From contig URYV01000024.1 in assembly GCA_900552285.1 (NCBI GenBank), positions 1 through 14,481 of the forward strand: a DNA stretch of 14,481 nt, read 5' to 3'. The position numbers were made by a program, and so were the translations under genes. Below the pieces are notes generated by a model. The model saw only the letters and a list, made by a program, of their open reading frames with translations, ran no database searches and was not told the DNA's origin. Positions 1 to 7,749 of the stretch are shown one piece after another. This stretch comes from an uncultured Oscillospiraceae bacterium. GTDB lineage: Bacteria; Bacillota; Clostridia; Oscillospirales; Acutalibacteraceae. How positions within the stretch are numbered: the first letter of the stretch is position 1; the number at the start of each line of letters is the position of its first letter.

Positions 1-58
1 CAAGACCTTTTCCAACGCCTTGAAAAACGCGGGCATGAGTAAGGAACAGATCGCCTCG
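1..58. other. Terminal segment that does not continue the ABC permease (probable chimeric end)
   Basis: The ABC permease frame reads correctly inward to its conserved ERTKEIGIL motif at about positions 59-91 (minus strand) and then runs into residues RGDLFLTHARVF. FtsX-type permeases almost invariably continue with a sequence like RAIGASKRDI here. The frame has no stop, but homology is lost. On the plus strand the same bases read plausibly as KTFSNALKNAGMSKEQIAS, which I cannot assign to a protein family. I infer that these bases come from another gene or genome, joined at about 53-61. A local frameshift is less likely because neither of the other two minus-strand frames restores the motif. 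Confidence 0.5.
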
Positions 59-2365
59 CAGAATTCCGATTTCCTTGGTGCGCTCAAGCACCGAAATATA
101 GGTGATTATTCCTATCATTATGGACGACACCACGAGGGAAATGGCCACAAAGGCGATGAGAATATAGCTTATGGCGTTTATTATGGTGGTCACCGACGAC
201 ATCATAAGCCCCACATAGTCGGTGTAGGTTATGCTCTTTTCCTCGTCGACGCCGCTGTTATATTGCTTGATAAAATCGACAATTTTGTCCTTGCCCTCAA
301 AATCCGAGCAGTAGAATTCCACGCCCGACGGGTCGTCAAGGGTGGAAACCCCCAGCTTTTCGATGTTTTCGTCATAGGTGGCGGTGGAGGAGGTCATTTT
401 GACATAGGCCCTTATTGCCGAGGTCAGCGAGTCGCCCGAAAGGCCGGCGAACATCATTTGATACTGAGGCGGAACCGAGGAAATGTCGAAATTCTTGATT
501 TCCTCCTCTATATCGTCGGCGGTTTTGAATTTGTTCCCCGTGAAAACGTCGGTGTCGGTGTGCTCCTTTTGAGCCTTGACAACGTCGGTTTGATTGTTCT
601 TTTCCATGACATAATCGGTAAGCTCGGGAAGATAACCCACCGTTCCGCCGATAAAATTGCCCACCTTTGAGGCGTCTTCGGTGTATCTCGCAATGCCCAC
701 AATCGTAAGCTCCCCGGCGTCCTTAAGCTTTTCGGCAAGCTTTTGCGAATCGTCGGTTATGTCGGTGAAAACGCCGTCCTGCTCGGAATAGAGCTCGCCG
801 GCAGCGGCGAATTTGAATTTTCTTCCCATAAGCTCGGAATATTCATAGTCGGCATAATCGGGCTCGCCAACCTCCGATTTCATAAGCTCCTTAAGCCTGT
901 CGCGGTCGAGAATTCCGAGGGTGTAGAGGCTATAATCGCTTATGCGGTTGTTTTTGTCGAGAATGAGGACGGCCTCGTTTTTGTTTTCAGGCATTTTTCC
1001 GTCCAGCAGCTCATAATAATTTTGCTGAAGATTTTTGTCGGTGAAAATTTCGGTGAAAACGTCGCTGTCGTTGGCCGACATATATTTGCTCGACTGAGAG
1101 TCGCCCTTTGAGGAAAGATACTCGTTCATGTTAAGGTCGGATGTCAGGGTATTGGGATTGGCCTTGACGGGATTTTGCTCGTCGTCGCAGTTATAAACGT
1201 AAATTTCGGTGGAATATTTATATCGGATGTCGGAAACGCTGTCGGAAATTTCGTCGGCATGGGCGTCAAGATATTCCTTAAAGGCTTTGAGGTCGTTGAC
1301 GTGGCTCGCCGAATTCAGGCTCTTGATTTGGTCATAGAGGAAGCTTTGGGTGTAGGCCTTGTCGGTGCCCTCCGGCTGCTCGTCCTTCATGAGACCCGAC
1401 ATCATGGAACTGTAATCTATCGACTGCTTGTCAACCGTCAGGGGGTAGCTTGAAAGGGTTTCCCGTTCGGTTTTGTCTATATAAAGCCGCGCGCCGCTTG
1501 ACAGCGAAAGAATGAGAGCGATGCCGATAATTCCGATGCTTCCCGCAAAGGAGGTCATGAAGGTTCGGCCCTTTTTGGTCATGAGGTTGTTAAGGCTTAG
1601 GGAAAGGGCTGTGAAAAACGACATGGAGGTTTTATGTTTCTTTGCGCCCTTTTTCGGCTTTTCGCCGACTTTTTCGGCCTTTTCGGGGACAAAGGGGTCG
1701 GTGTCGTCGGTTATGCGGCCGTCCTTAAGGCTGATTATCCTTGTGGAATACATTTTTGCAAGCTCGGGGTTGTGGGTGACCATTATGACAAGGCGGTCCT
1801 TGGCAATTTCCTTTAAAAGATCCATGATCTGAACGCTGGTTTCCGAGTCGAGGGCTCCCGTGGGCTCGTCGGCAAGAAGAATGTCGGGATTGTTCACAAG
1901 GGCGCGGGCAATTGCAACCCTCTGCATCTGACCGCCCGAAAGCTGATTGGGCCTTTTGTGAAGCTGTTTCCCGAGCCCCACCTTTTCAAGCATTTCGGCC
2001 GCCCGCTTTTTCCTTTCGGATTTGGAAACGCCCGAAAGGGTCAGCGCCAGCTCGACGTTTGCAAGCACCGATTGATGAGGAATGAGATTATAGCTTTGGA
2101 AAACAAAACCGATTTTATGGTTGCGATAGCTGTCCCAGTCGCCGTCCTTATATTCCTTGGTGGAAACGCCGTTTATGACAAGATCGCCCTCGTCATATCG
2201 GTCGAGTCCCCCGATGATGTTGAGCATGGTGGTTTTTCCCGAGCCGCTTTGGCCGAGTATGGACACAAATTCGTTTTCCCTGAAGCAAAGGGACACTCCG
2301 TCCAGCGCCCGCTGAACAAAGTCGCCCGTTTTATAGATCTTGACGATGTTTTTCAGTTCAAGCAT
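1..2365 (-). CDS. ABC transporter, fused ATP-binding protein and FtsX/MacB-type permease (partial, C-terminus missing)
   Basis: Membrane ABC transporter with the ATPase at the N-terminus and the permease behind it. The start at 2365 is fixed by GGAGG five to six bases upstream. ATPase, residues 1 to ~225: Walker A GQSGSGKTT (38-46), Q-loop Q90, signature LSGGQMQR (142-149), Walker B ILLADE (162-167), H-loop H198. A lysine-rich linker follows, then a membrane segment around 270-295 (GSIGIIGIALILSLSSG), a large hydrophilic extracytoplasmic region of over 400 residues, and a second long hydrophobic stretch near 715-750 leading to ERTKEIGIL. About 770 residues are credible; the last transmembrane helices are lost beyond about position 58. 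The ATPase resembles the LolD/MacB group. Related Firmicutes proteins export peptides or resist antimicrobial peptides, but the substrate cannot be read here. Divergent from cca. Confidence 0.9.
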   Translation of the reverse strand, partial: MLELKNIVKIYKTGDFVQRALDGVSLCFRENEFVSILGQSGSGKTTMLNIIGGLDRYDEGDLVINGVSTKEYKDGDWDSYRNHKIGFVFQSYNLIPHQSVLANVELALTLSGVSKSERKKRAAEMLEKVGLGKQLHKRPNQLSGGQMQRVAIARALVNNPDILLADEPTGALDSETSVQIMDLLKEIAKDRLVIMVTHNPELAKMYSTRIISLKDGRITDDTDPFVPEKAEKVGEKPKKGAKKHKTSMSFFTALSLSLNNLMTKKGRTFMTSFAGSIGIIGIALILSLSSGARLYIDKTERETLSSYPLTVDKQSIDYSSMMSGLMKDEQPEGTDKAYTQSFLYDQIKSLNSASHVNDLKAFKEYLDAHADEISDSVSDIRYKYSTEIYVYNCDDEQNPVKANPNTLTSDLNMNEYLSSKGDSQSSKYMSANDSDVFTEIFTDKNLQQNYYELLDGKMPENKNEAVLILDKNNRISDYSLYTLGILDRDRLKELMKSEVGEPDYADYEYSELMGRKFKFAAAGELYSEQDGVFTDITDDSQKLAEKLKDAGELTIVGIARYTEDASKVGNFIGGTVGYLPELTDYVMEKNNQTDVVKAQKEHTDTDVFTGNKFKTADDIEEEIKNFDISSVPPQYQMMFAGLSGDSLTSAIRAYVKMTSSTATYDENIEKLGVSTLDDPSGVEFYCSDFEGKDKIVDFIKQYNSGVDEEKSITYTDYVGLMMSSVTTIINAISYILIAFVAISLVVSSIMIGIITYISVLERTKEIGILRGDLFLTHARVFQGVGKGL

Positions 2366-2412
2366 ATTTACCTCCTGTTTTTCGCCTTTTGTCAAAATGT
2401 AACAACCGAACC

Positions 2413-2441
2413 ATTATACATATAATATTTGAACCTGTTAT
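2413..2441 (-). promoter_or_regulatory. Possible promoter for the ABC transporter gene
   Basis: On the minus strand a perfect TATAAT lies at 2418-2413. The hexamer 17 bases upstream (2441-2436) is ATAACA, a weak -35. The start codon is about 48 bases downstream of the -10, and a GGAGG site precedes it. It overlaps the region from which cca is transcribed in the other direction. The call rests mainly on the -10. Confidence 0.4.
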
Positions 2442-2454
2442 GAATATTTGACGG

Positions 2455-2483
2455 TTGAAATTCGCATAAAAAAGAATTAAAAT
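2455..2483 (+). promoter_or_regulatory. Probable promoter for cca, possibly giving a leaderless mRNA
   Basis: TTGAAA (2455-2460) and TAAAAT (2478-2483) are separated by exactly 17 bases. The expected transcription start, about seven bases past the -10, falls at or next to the ATG at 2490. No Shine-Dalgarno sequence precedes either candidate ATG (2490 or 2511), although neighbouring genes have good ones. The leaderless reading is inference. Confidence 0.5.
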
Positions 2484-2489
2484 GTAAGT

Positions 2490-3845
2490 ATGGATATTAA
2501 AGCTTTTAAAATGGAAATACCGAAATATGTCGAAGAGCTTTGCGGCGTCCTCGCCGACAGCGGCTTTGAGGCCTATGCCGTGGGCGGCTGCGTGCGCGAC
2601 AGCCTTCTCGGTAATACCCCCCATGATTTCGACCTTACGACCTCGGCGCTGCCGCAGCAGATGAAAGAGGTCTTTTCGTCGTATACGGTTTTGGAAACCG
2701 GCATTAAGCACGGCACCCTGACGGTTATGTGCGGGGGCAGCGGGGTTGAAATCACAACCTTTCGTGTGGACGGAAAATATTCCGACCACCGCCGTCCCGA
2801 CGAGGTTAAATTCACCTCCCGCCTTTGCGACGATCTTGCAAGACGGGATTTCACGGTCAATGCCTTTGCATACAGCGAAAAAACGGGTCTTGTTGACCTT
2901 TTCGGAGGAATTTCCGACCTTGAAAAAGGGATTATCCGCTGCGTCGGGGAGGCCGACAGGCGGTTTGAGGAGGACGCGCTGAGAATTCTCCGCGGTCTGA
3001 GATTTGCCGCAAGGCTGGGCTTTTCCATAGAGCAAAATACGGCAAAAAGCATGATAAAAAAGCGAGAGCTGCTTAAAAACGTGTCCTCCGAGCGGGTCTT
3101 TTGCGAGCTGTGCGGCTTTCTTGAGGGAAAGGGCGAGGCGGTGGAAAGGCTGCTTATTGATTTTCGAGAGGTTTTTGCCGCCGTCATTCCCGAGCTTTCT
3201 CCTTGCTTTGATTTTGACCAGCGCTCACCTTATCATCGGTATGACGTCTATACCCACATTGCAAAAACCGTGGGAGCCTGCCCGCCCGACAGAAAAATAC
3301 GTCTTGCCGCTCTTTTTCACGATATTGCAAAGCCGCTGACATTTACCGCCGATTTGGCGGGCAACGGGCATTTTTACGGTCACCCCGAAAAATCCGCAAA
3401 AATCGCAAAAGAGGTTTTGCAAAGACTCCGCGCCGACAAAAATACGGCGGGCGCCGTCGAAAGGTTGGTTCTCATACATGACGACGAGCTTTCGCCCGAC
3501 AGAAAAACCGTGGCTCGGCTTTTAAAGAACTTGGGACGGGACACCTTTTTTGATTTCTGCGCTCTGAAAAAGGCCGACATTTCGTCACATGCGGCGCCGT
3601 TTGCCTGTGTCGGAGGCATAGAGGAGGCCGAAAAAACCGCAAACTGCCTTCTTGCCGAGAACTTTTGCCTTTCGCTCAAACAGCTTGCCGTCAACGGGGA
3701 CGACATTAAAGCCCTCGGAATATCGGGGCGGCAGGTGGGAGCCGTGCTGCAAAGACTTCTTGACGAAACGGTTGACGGGCAAACAGAAAACGAGCGGTCG
3801 GCACTTCTTTCGAGAGCAAAGGCAATTGTAAAATCTCAAAAATAA
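2490..3845 (+). CDS. cca: CCA-adding tRNA nucleotidyltransferase (class II, with HD domain)
   Basis: Adds or repairs the 3'-CCA end of tRNAs from CTP and ATP in the cytoplasm, without a nucleic-acid template. 451 aa, the usual length for the Firmicutes enzyme. Nucleotidyltransferase head: GGCVRD (32-37) followed by the metal-binding pair D46 and D48 in HDFDLTT; RRDFTVNA (118-125), the motif that pairs with the incoming nucleotide; EEDALRILRGLRF (160-172), the motif-D arginine segment. The middle part is the tRNA-binding helical region, and LFHDIAKP (H277, D278) marks the HD domain. The start at 2490 is chosen because it sits at the expected transcription start; ATG 2511 (MEIPKYV) is a reasonable alternative, and neither has a ribosome binding site. 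A poly(A) polymerase is the main alternative for this family, but the HD domain and Firmicutes context favour Cca. Confidence 0.93.
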   Translation: MDIKAFKMEIPKYVEELCGVLADSGFEAYAVGGCVRDSLLGNTPHDFDLTTSALPQQMKEVFSSYTVLETGIKHGTLTVMCGGSGVEITTFRVDGKYSDHRRPDEVKFTSRLCDDLARRDFTVNAFAYSEKTGLVDLFGGISDLEKGIIRCVGEADRRFEEDALRILRGLRFAARLGFSIEQNTAKSMIKKRELLKNVSSERVFCELCGFLEGKGEAVERLLIDFREVFAAVIPELSPCFDFDQRSPYHRYDVYTHIAKTVGACPPDRKIRLAALFHDIAKPLTFTADLAGNGHFYGHPEKSAKIAKEVLQRLRADKNTAGAVERLVLIHDDELSPDRKTVARLLKNLGRDTFFDFCALKKADISSHAAPFACVGGIEEAEKTANCLLAENFCLSLKQLAVNGDDIKALGISGRQVGAVLQRLLDETVDGQTENERSALLSRAKAIVKSQK

Positions 3846-3857
3846 GTGTTAAACTTC

Positions 3858-3886
3858 TTGACAGGAAAAAATGCAAATGGTATTAT
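3858..3886 (+). promoter_or_regulatory. Near-consensus sigma-A promoter for the GH36-like gene
   Basis: TTGACA (3858-3863), a 17-base spacer, and TATTAT (3881-3886), with an AT-rich continuation. The predicted start near 3893 leaves a leader of about 44 bases before the ATG at 3937. No terminator hairpin is visible between cca (stop at 3845) and this promoter, so some read-through from cca is possible. I see no clear operator. Such a strong promoter would suggest constitutive expression or control by a repressor not evident here. Confidence 0.8.
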
Positions 3887-3936
3887 ATATGTTGTAAAAC
3901 CTTTGGTTTAGTTTAATTTGATTGCGAGGTTATGGT

Positions 3937-6900
3937 ATGAAGAAAATTATTTCGCTCGTTCTCGCTCTGTCAATGATTTTGAGCTGCGGAGTTATTCTTT
4001 CGGGAATGTCTTTTGCCGAAGAAGAAACCGAAAAGCTGCTCAAGGTCGACTATGACGGAACGGGAGCGGCACATTTGAGCTATGTCAGACTCGGTTGGCT
4101 GACCCCCGAAATTCAGGAGGGCGACTATCTTGAGTATGACGTTTGGCTGACCGACGATGTTTCGGGAGTCGGCGGACTTGACTTCTCGGGAGAGGGAAGC
4201 CGGTATTGCCGCGACTGGGACGAATTTAAGGACACAAACGGCATAAAGGGCCACCCCAGCGCCGATTTGAGCGACTACGCATACGGCAAGTGGTATTCGA
4301 GAAAGGTCAAGCTTGCCGCCGTTGTAAACGGCACCTCCGACAATTTTATCATTGTCGCTTTTGAGGGTTTCACCGGAAAGACCACCGCCTATTTCGACAA
4401 TATCCGCATTACAAGAAACGACGAAATTCTTGAATATGCCTTTAAGGACGGCGGAAGCGAATATCGTTATATAGGCTCCCACTATGCCGGAGACGAGGAT
4501 AAAATCACTATTTCCGCGGTGGATAAATCTTCCGCAGGGCTGCCCGATATTTCTCACCCCGACGAGATCGAAGTGGCGAAAAATCTTATTGCCTCAATTC
4601 CCGACGCAAACTCGGTGAACGACGGCAATTTCGAGCTTCTTAACCGCGCCGTCAAGGCCTATGACAATCTTGTCGCGGGCGACAAGGCGCAGGTCGACGG
4701 CTCCTCTCTCAAAGGTGCCGCCGAGCTTTATGCAAGATATAAAAACGCCAAGCTCGGAGACGTGGACGGCGACGGCGAGATAACCGTTACCGACGCCCTT
4801 GTGGTTCTCCAATTCTCGGTGGGAAAAATCGCTCTTGACGGAGTGGCGCAAAAGTCCGCGAGAGTTACCGAGAACGGCAAAATCGACGTTACCGCGGCGC
4901 TGCTTATTCTTCAGCGTGCCGTCGGAAAGATAACCCGTTTCCCCGTTGAGGACAGAGAGCTTGTTCTTTCGGGAAAGGATGCCGAGCTTGCGCTGACGGT
5001 CGGAAAGACCAAGGTGTCGGTGACATCCCTTAAAAACACCGAAAACAACGTTGAAATGATCGGCGAGCCGGTGGAAATTGCCATGCCCGCCACCTATGAT
5101 ACCGGCGAAAATAACGGTAATTTCGTCTGGAGCTTTGCTTCGGCCGAGCAGTATACCTGCACCGAAAGCGATGTGTCGGGCAATGCCGCTCTTTCCGGCT
5201 ATAAGCTTGTCTACACCGATGAAAATGCGAATTTCGACTATGAAATCTACGCGCTTTCCACCGACGACATTGCGGGTCCCTTCCAATTTTCCGAAAAGCT
5301 TGTAAATAAAAACGAGCTTCGCACCACGATCACCCTCTCCGACTTCTTCGACGCCTCGGTGGACGGCAAGGACACCCCCACGGGCATGAAGATTCGCACC
5401 GAGGGTCAGACCTATTATCCCGACGGACTTCAGAAGGTTGAACTGACCGACGGCGTTTCGGTCGCCACCTCCACCTCCACAAGCCAGGGCGGCTCCGATG
5501 ACGTTCCCATGATCTATCTCGATTACGGCGATAAGGGCGTTTATGCGGCTCTTGAATGGCCGACCGGCAGTATGCTTGCCAAGAGAAACGGCGATTCGAT
5601 AAAAATGAGCGTATATTTCCCCAACTTCACCACCCGCGTGGACGGCCAGACCGCTCTTGAAATCCCCACCGTTTATTTCGGAACCTACAACGGCGACATC
5701 GAGGAAGGAAGCAACGCCTTTAAGCGCTGGTTCTATAACACAAAATCGCCCAAGCTTCTCCGCGAAAATCCCAACGAGCCGCTTACCCAAATGGATATGC
5801 AGGTCGGTCTTGAGGTCGACCGCGTGGGCGGAATCGAATCGGTCAAATGGGACAACGGCTGGTGGGCCGACGCAAATCACAAGATTGCCAACGGCTGGGG
5901 CGGAAACGAAGGCGACTGGAACGCGGTGCGCGATCCCGGATATATTTCGGCCATAAATTCCTATGGCTGCAACGACCTTAAGGAATTCGCCGCGCTGTGC
6001 ACCCAAAAGGGTATTAACCTCACCACCTATGTTCTCCTTCACGACGCCAAAAACACCAATCCCGACGCGCTGACCTCCCTCGGCGAAAACGGACATCCCG
6101 AATGGTTTGTGGGCTACACCAATACCGACGGCGAATTTGCCGACCTCGGAAACAAGGAATGCGTCGATTGGCTCAAGGAAAAGCTGCTCAACTTCTTTAA
6201 GGGCAACGGCGTCCGCACATGGAGAACCGACTTCGAGCCCATTGCCGAGACTTCGAACAAGGACAACAGACACTTTGCAAACGGAACCGACGTTCAGTAT
6301 TGGAACGCCGTGGGCTTCTATGAGATAGTCGATTATATCTATGCAAACTACTCCGACTTCCGTTATGAAAACTGCTCCAGCGGCGGCAGTCTTAAGGATT
6401 TTGCCACCCTTTCGAGAACCGTTTATATAAACAACGACGACTCGGCAGATTTCAACAGCCTGCGCACCACCTTCTATGACTCCTCCTACTGCTTCCCCTC
6501 CTCCCAGCTGCAGGCTCCCTCCAACATGGATAAGTGCATGCCCAACTGCTCGCAGTATTATATCGACGGCACAAATCCCGATTTCGGATTCCGCAGCGTC
6601 ATTATGGGAAGCATAATGTTCGCAAGCTGGTCGGGTCCGAGAAACGGCAGTCTCCAGTTCGGCCTCGAGGAATACTACAACAAATACATCACCATGTACA
6701 GAGAGAAGATCAAGCCCCTTGTCCGCGACGCAGATCTTTATCATGTTCTTCCCCGACCCGACGGCGTTAACTGGGACGGCGTTCAGTATATCGACGCCGA
6801 CAGCGAAAACGACATTAAGGGTGCCGTGTTTGTGTTCAAGCCCTCTGCCGAAGGCGGCAATCAGAAGCAGATAAAGCTTCGCGGCCTTGACAGAATCAAG

Positions 6901-7035
6901 AAATATAAGCTTGAATTTGAGGACAACAGCAGCCAGAATATCACCCTCACCGGAAATTATCTTATGAACAATGGCCTTTCGGTAACCCTTAAGGACGATG
7001 TTGATTCGGAAATTATCTGGATAAAGGAAGCCTGA
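3937..7035 (+). CDS. Secreted GH36-like glycoside hydrolase (alpha-galactosidase type) with internal type I dockerin
   Basis: 1032 aa. The start at 3937 follows GAGG (3926-3929) by seven bases. Residues 1-27 are a signal peptide ending SFA before EEE. Residues ~36-175 form a beta-rich, carbohydrate-binding-like region ending FDNIRIT. A helical stretch (~207-273) leads to a dockerin at 274-332: the first calcium loop GDVDGDGEITVTDAL is intact, while the second repeat (ARVTENGKIDVTAALLILQ) has lost the loop aspartates. A beta-rich segment and a (beta/alpha)8-like catalytic region follow: WDNGWW, HPEWF, then WRTDFEP with D765 as probable nucleophile, YENCSSGG (810-817), and NNDDSAD (832-838) carrying the probable acid/base (D834 or D835). 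This motif series fits clan GH-D, family GH36. Likely substrate: alpha-galactosides or alpha-GalNAc glycans (inferred). The dockerin implies attachment to a cohesin scaffold. An ILSC at 14-17 resembles a lipobox but lies inside the hydrophobic core. Confidence 0.85.
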   Translation: MKKIISLVLALSMILSCGVILSGMSFAEEETEKLLKVDYDGTGAAHLSYVRLGWLTPEIQEGDYLEYDVWLTDDVSGVGGLDFSGEGSRYCRDWDEFKDTNGIKGHPSADLSDYAYGKWYSRKVKLAAVVNGTSDNFIIVAFEGFTGKTTAYFDNIRITRNDEILEYAFKDGGSEYRYIGSHYAGDEDKITISAVDKSSAGLPDISHPDEIEVAKNLIASIPDANSVNDGNFELLNRAVKAYDNLVAGDKAQVDGSSLKGAAELYARYKNAKLGDVDGDGEITVTDALVVLQFSVGKIALDGVAQKSARVTENGKIDVTAALLILQRAVGKITRFPVEDRELVLSGKDAELALTVGKTKVSVTSLKNTENNVEMIGEPVEIAMPATYDTGENNGNFVWSFASAEQYTCTESDVSGNAALSGYKLVYTDENANFDYEIYALSTDDIAGPFQFSEKLVNKNELRTTITLSDFFDASVDGKDTPTGMKIRTEGQTYYPDGLQKVELTDGVSVATSTSTSQGGSDDVPMIYLDYGDKGVYAALEWPTGSMLAKRNGDSIKMSVYFPNFTTRVDGQTALEIPTVYFGTYNGDIEEGSNAFKRWFYNTKSPKLLRENPNEPLTQMDMQVGLEVDRVGGIESVKWDNGWWADANHKIANGWGGNEGDWNAVRDPGYISAINSYGCNDLKEFAALCTQKGINLTTYVLLHDAKNTNPDALTSLGENGHPEWFVGYTNTDGEFADLGNKECVDWLKEKLLNFFKGNGVRTWRTDFEPIAETSNKDNRHFANGTDVQYWNAVGFYEIVDYIYANYSDFRYENCSSGGSLKDFATLSRTVYINNDDSADFNSLRTTFYDSSYCFPSSQLQAPSNMDKCMPNCSQYYIDGTNPDFGFRSVIMGSIMFASWSGPRNGSLQFGLEEYYNKYITMYREKIKPLVRDADLYHVLPRPDGVNWDGVQYIDADSENDIKGAVFVFKPSAEGGNQKQIKLRGLDRIKKYKLEFEDNSSQNITLTGNYLMNNGLSVTLKDDVDSEIIWIKEA

Positions 7036-7092
7036 TAATCGGCAAAACGCAAAATAATCAAGCCTTGAAATCTTTTTCGACGGCTTGACGGC

Positions 7093-7141
7093 AAAGAGCC
7101 ATGGTCTTGTCAACGCTTATGCGTCGGCCATGGCTCTTTTT
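7093..7141 (+). terminator. Rho-independent terminator of the GH36-like gene
   Basis: A perfect 12-base inverted repeat (AAAGAGCCATGG, 7093-7104, with its complement at 7128-7139) encloses 23 bases that contain a smaller ACGC/GCGT stem. The right arm merges into a T-run at 7137-7141. It lies 58 bases past the GH36 stop codon. Confidence 0.8.
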
Positions 7142-7290
7142 GCGTAAAGAAACGATCGAATCGGCTTTTCCGACCTCTGCCGCCCGTCGATGTTCTTTCC
7201 CTGTTTTTATTGTTTCGCCGCTTGAAATACGTCAGTCTACGGGTGATGAACGTGCTGCCGCACGGGAAAAGGAACGAGCAAAACCGCACG

Positions 7291-7394
7291 GTGTTCGGGC
7301 ATCTGCTGCTTAACCATAGTGCACACATACGAACACGATTTTGGCGGAGAAAAATCCCCGCATCCTGTGTTAAAATGCTCGTTAATCCGACAGG
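7291..7394 (+). repeat. Imperfect direct repeat, copy 1
   Basis: Its partner is at about 7559-7666. The best-matching block is 7311-7352 against 7584-7625. By hand alignment 35 of 42 positions agree, and all seven differences are transitions. Similarity is weaker beyond it, but both copies carry CGTTAAT followed by GAC(A/G)GG near the right end. This copy starts with GTGTTCG (7291-7297) and has its complement CGAACAC at 7330-7336, and its right half is framed by ATCCTGT/ACAGGAT. Confidence 0.6.
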
Positions 7395-7558
7395 ATAAAC
7401 TGCGCTTTTGCCTTGTATGTGAGAATTTTTCTTACCGACAAAATTCTTCGACCTGAAATGAGCGTAGTAATGAGGGATTTTCGGTGCAAAGGAACATATA
7501 AGGCCGGCGCCTATATGCGACGACAAGCCGAAAAGCACCGTTAATAGGCTGTTTCAGG

Positions 7559-7666
7559 CGTGTTCGGATATGTGCGCTATGGTTAACCATAACGCACATA
7601 TACGGACATGATTTTGACAGAGAAACCCCGTATATATAGTGCTAAACGGCCGTTAATCAGACGGGT
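7559..7666 (+). repeat. Imperfect direct repeat, copy 2, with a 52-base near-palindrome
   Basis: Second copy of the element at 7291-7394. Its left half is a near-perfect palindrome: arms 7569-7584 and 7585-7600 are 16 bases each with a single mismatch, centred on GGTTAACC. The pairing extends outward to 7559-7610 with one mismatch and two G-T pairs. As RNA or extruded DNA this would form a long hairpin with little loop. It ends just before the terminator of the downstream minus-strand gene. Confidence 0.6.
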
Positions 7667-7670
7667 ATAC

Positions 7671-7714
7671 AAAAACCCCTTTTCCTCGGGCACAGCCCAA
7701 AGGAAAAGGGGTTT
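7671..7714 (-). terminator. Strong rho-independent terminator of the dockerin-protein operon
   Basis: A perfect 14-base inverted repeat (AAACCCCTTTTCCT at 7673-7686, complement at 7701-7714) has a loop that can pair GGG/CCC. On the minus strand the stem is followed by a T-run continuing over 7675-7671. It lies about 35 bases past the stop codon of the 582-aa gene. On the plus strand the trailing T-run is only three bases within the stem, so termination should favour the minus direction. Confidence 0.85.
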
Positions 7715-7749
7715 AATCATAATTTTAAGCTATCCGGGTCAAGACTTTA

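Larger units (their letters stand above)
7142..7670. other. 529-base non-coding stretch rich in palindromes and repeats
   Basis: This lies between the terminators of two convergent transcription units. Open frames exist on both strands (for example minus 7538-7110), but none has a ribosome binding site or a recognisable protein pattern. The stretch holds two diverged direct repeats (separate entries), an AGAATTTT/AAAATTCT inverted pair (7422-7429 and 7440-7447), a hairpin at 7495-7517 (CATATA...TATATG arms around GGC/GCC), and a CGGTGC/GCACCG pair on either side of that hairpin. I see no tRNA, transposase or promoter of quality. Decayed mobile DNA or small structured elements are both possible. 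Confidence 0.5.

Noticed and set aside
59..66. GAATTC at the left break as a cloning-site (EcoRI) artefact
   Set aside because: GAATTC occurs at several other places in the window within normal coding sequence, and here it encodes the expected Gly-Ile-Leu of the FtsX motif.
20..670. Plus-strand open frame starting KNAGMSKEQIAS
   Set aside because: Beyond about position 60 it only mirrors the ABC permease on the minus strand. The first ~13 codons may be real foreign coding sequence, but the frame as a whole is not a gene.
3976..3987. Lipobox-like ILSC in the GH36-like signal peptide (residues 14-17)
   Set aside because: The hydrophobic core continues past the cysteine to SFA before EEE at residue 27, which fits ordinary signal peptidase I cleavage; Leu at -2 is also atypical for lipoproteins.
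4594..7113. Long open frame (839 codons) on the minus strand opposite the GH36-like gene
   Set aside because: It lies antisense to a gene with clear catalytic and dockerin motifs, its product resembles no protein, and it has no ribosome binding site. It arises from the codon bias of the real gene.
7110..7538. Possible small protein (142 codons) on the minus strand in the convergent intergenic region
   Set aside because: There is no ribosome binding site, it runs through repeats and a terminator stem, and its composition is like random translation.
7291..7666. CRISPR-like array suggested by the repeats
   Set aside because: There are only two copies, they are ~100 bases long, diverged, and separated by ~165 bases, with no cas gene nearby.
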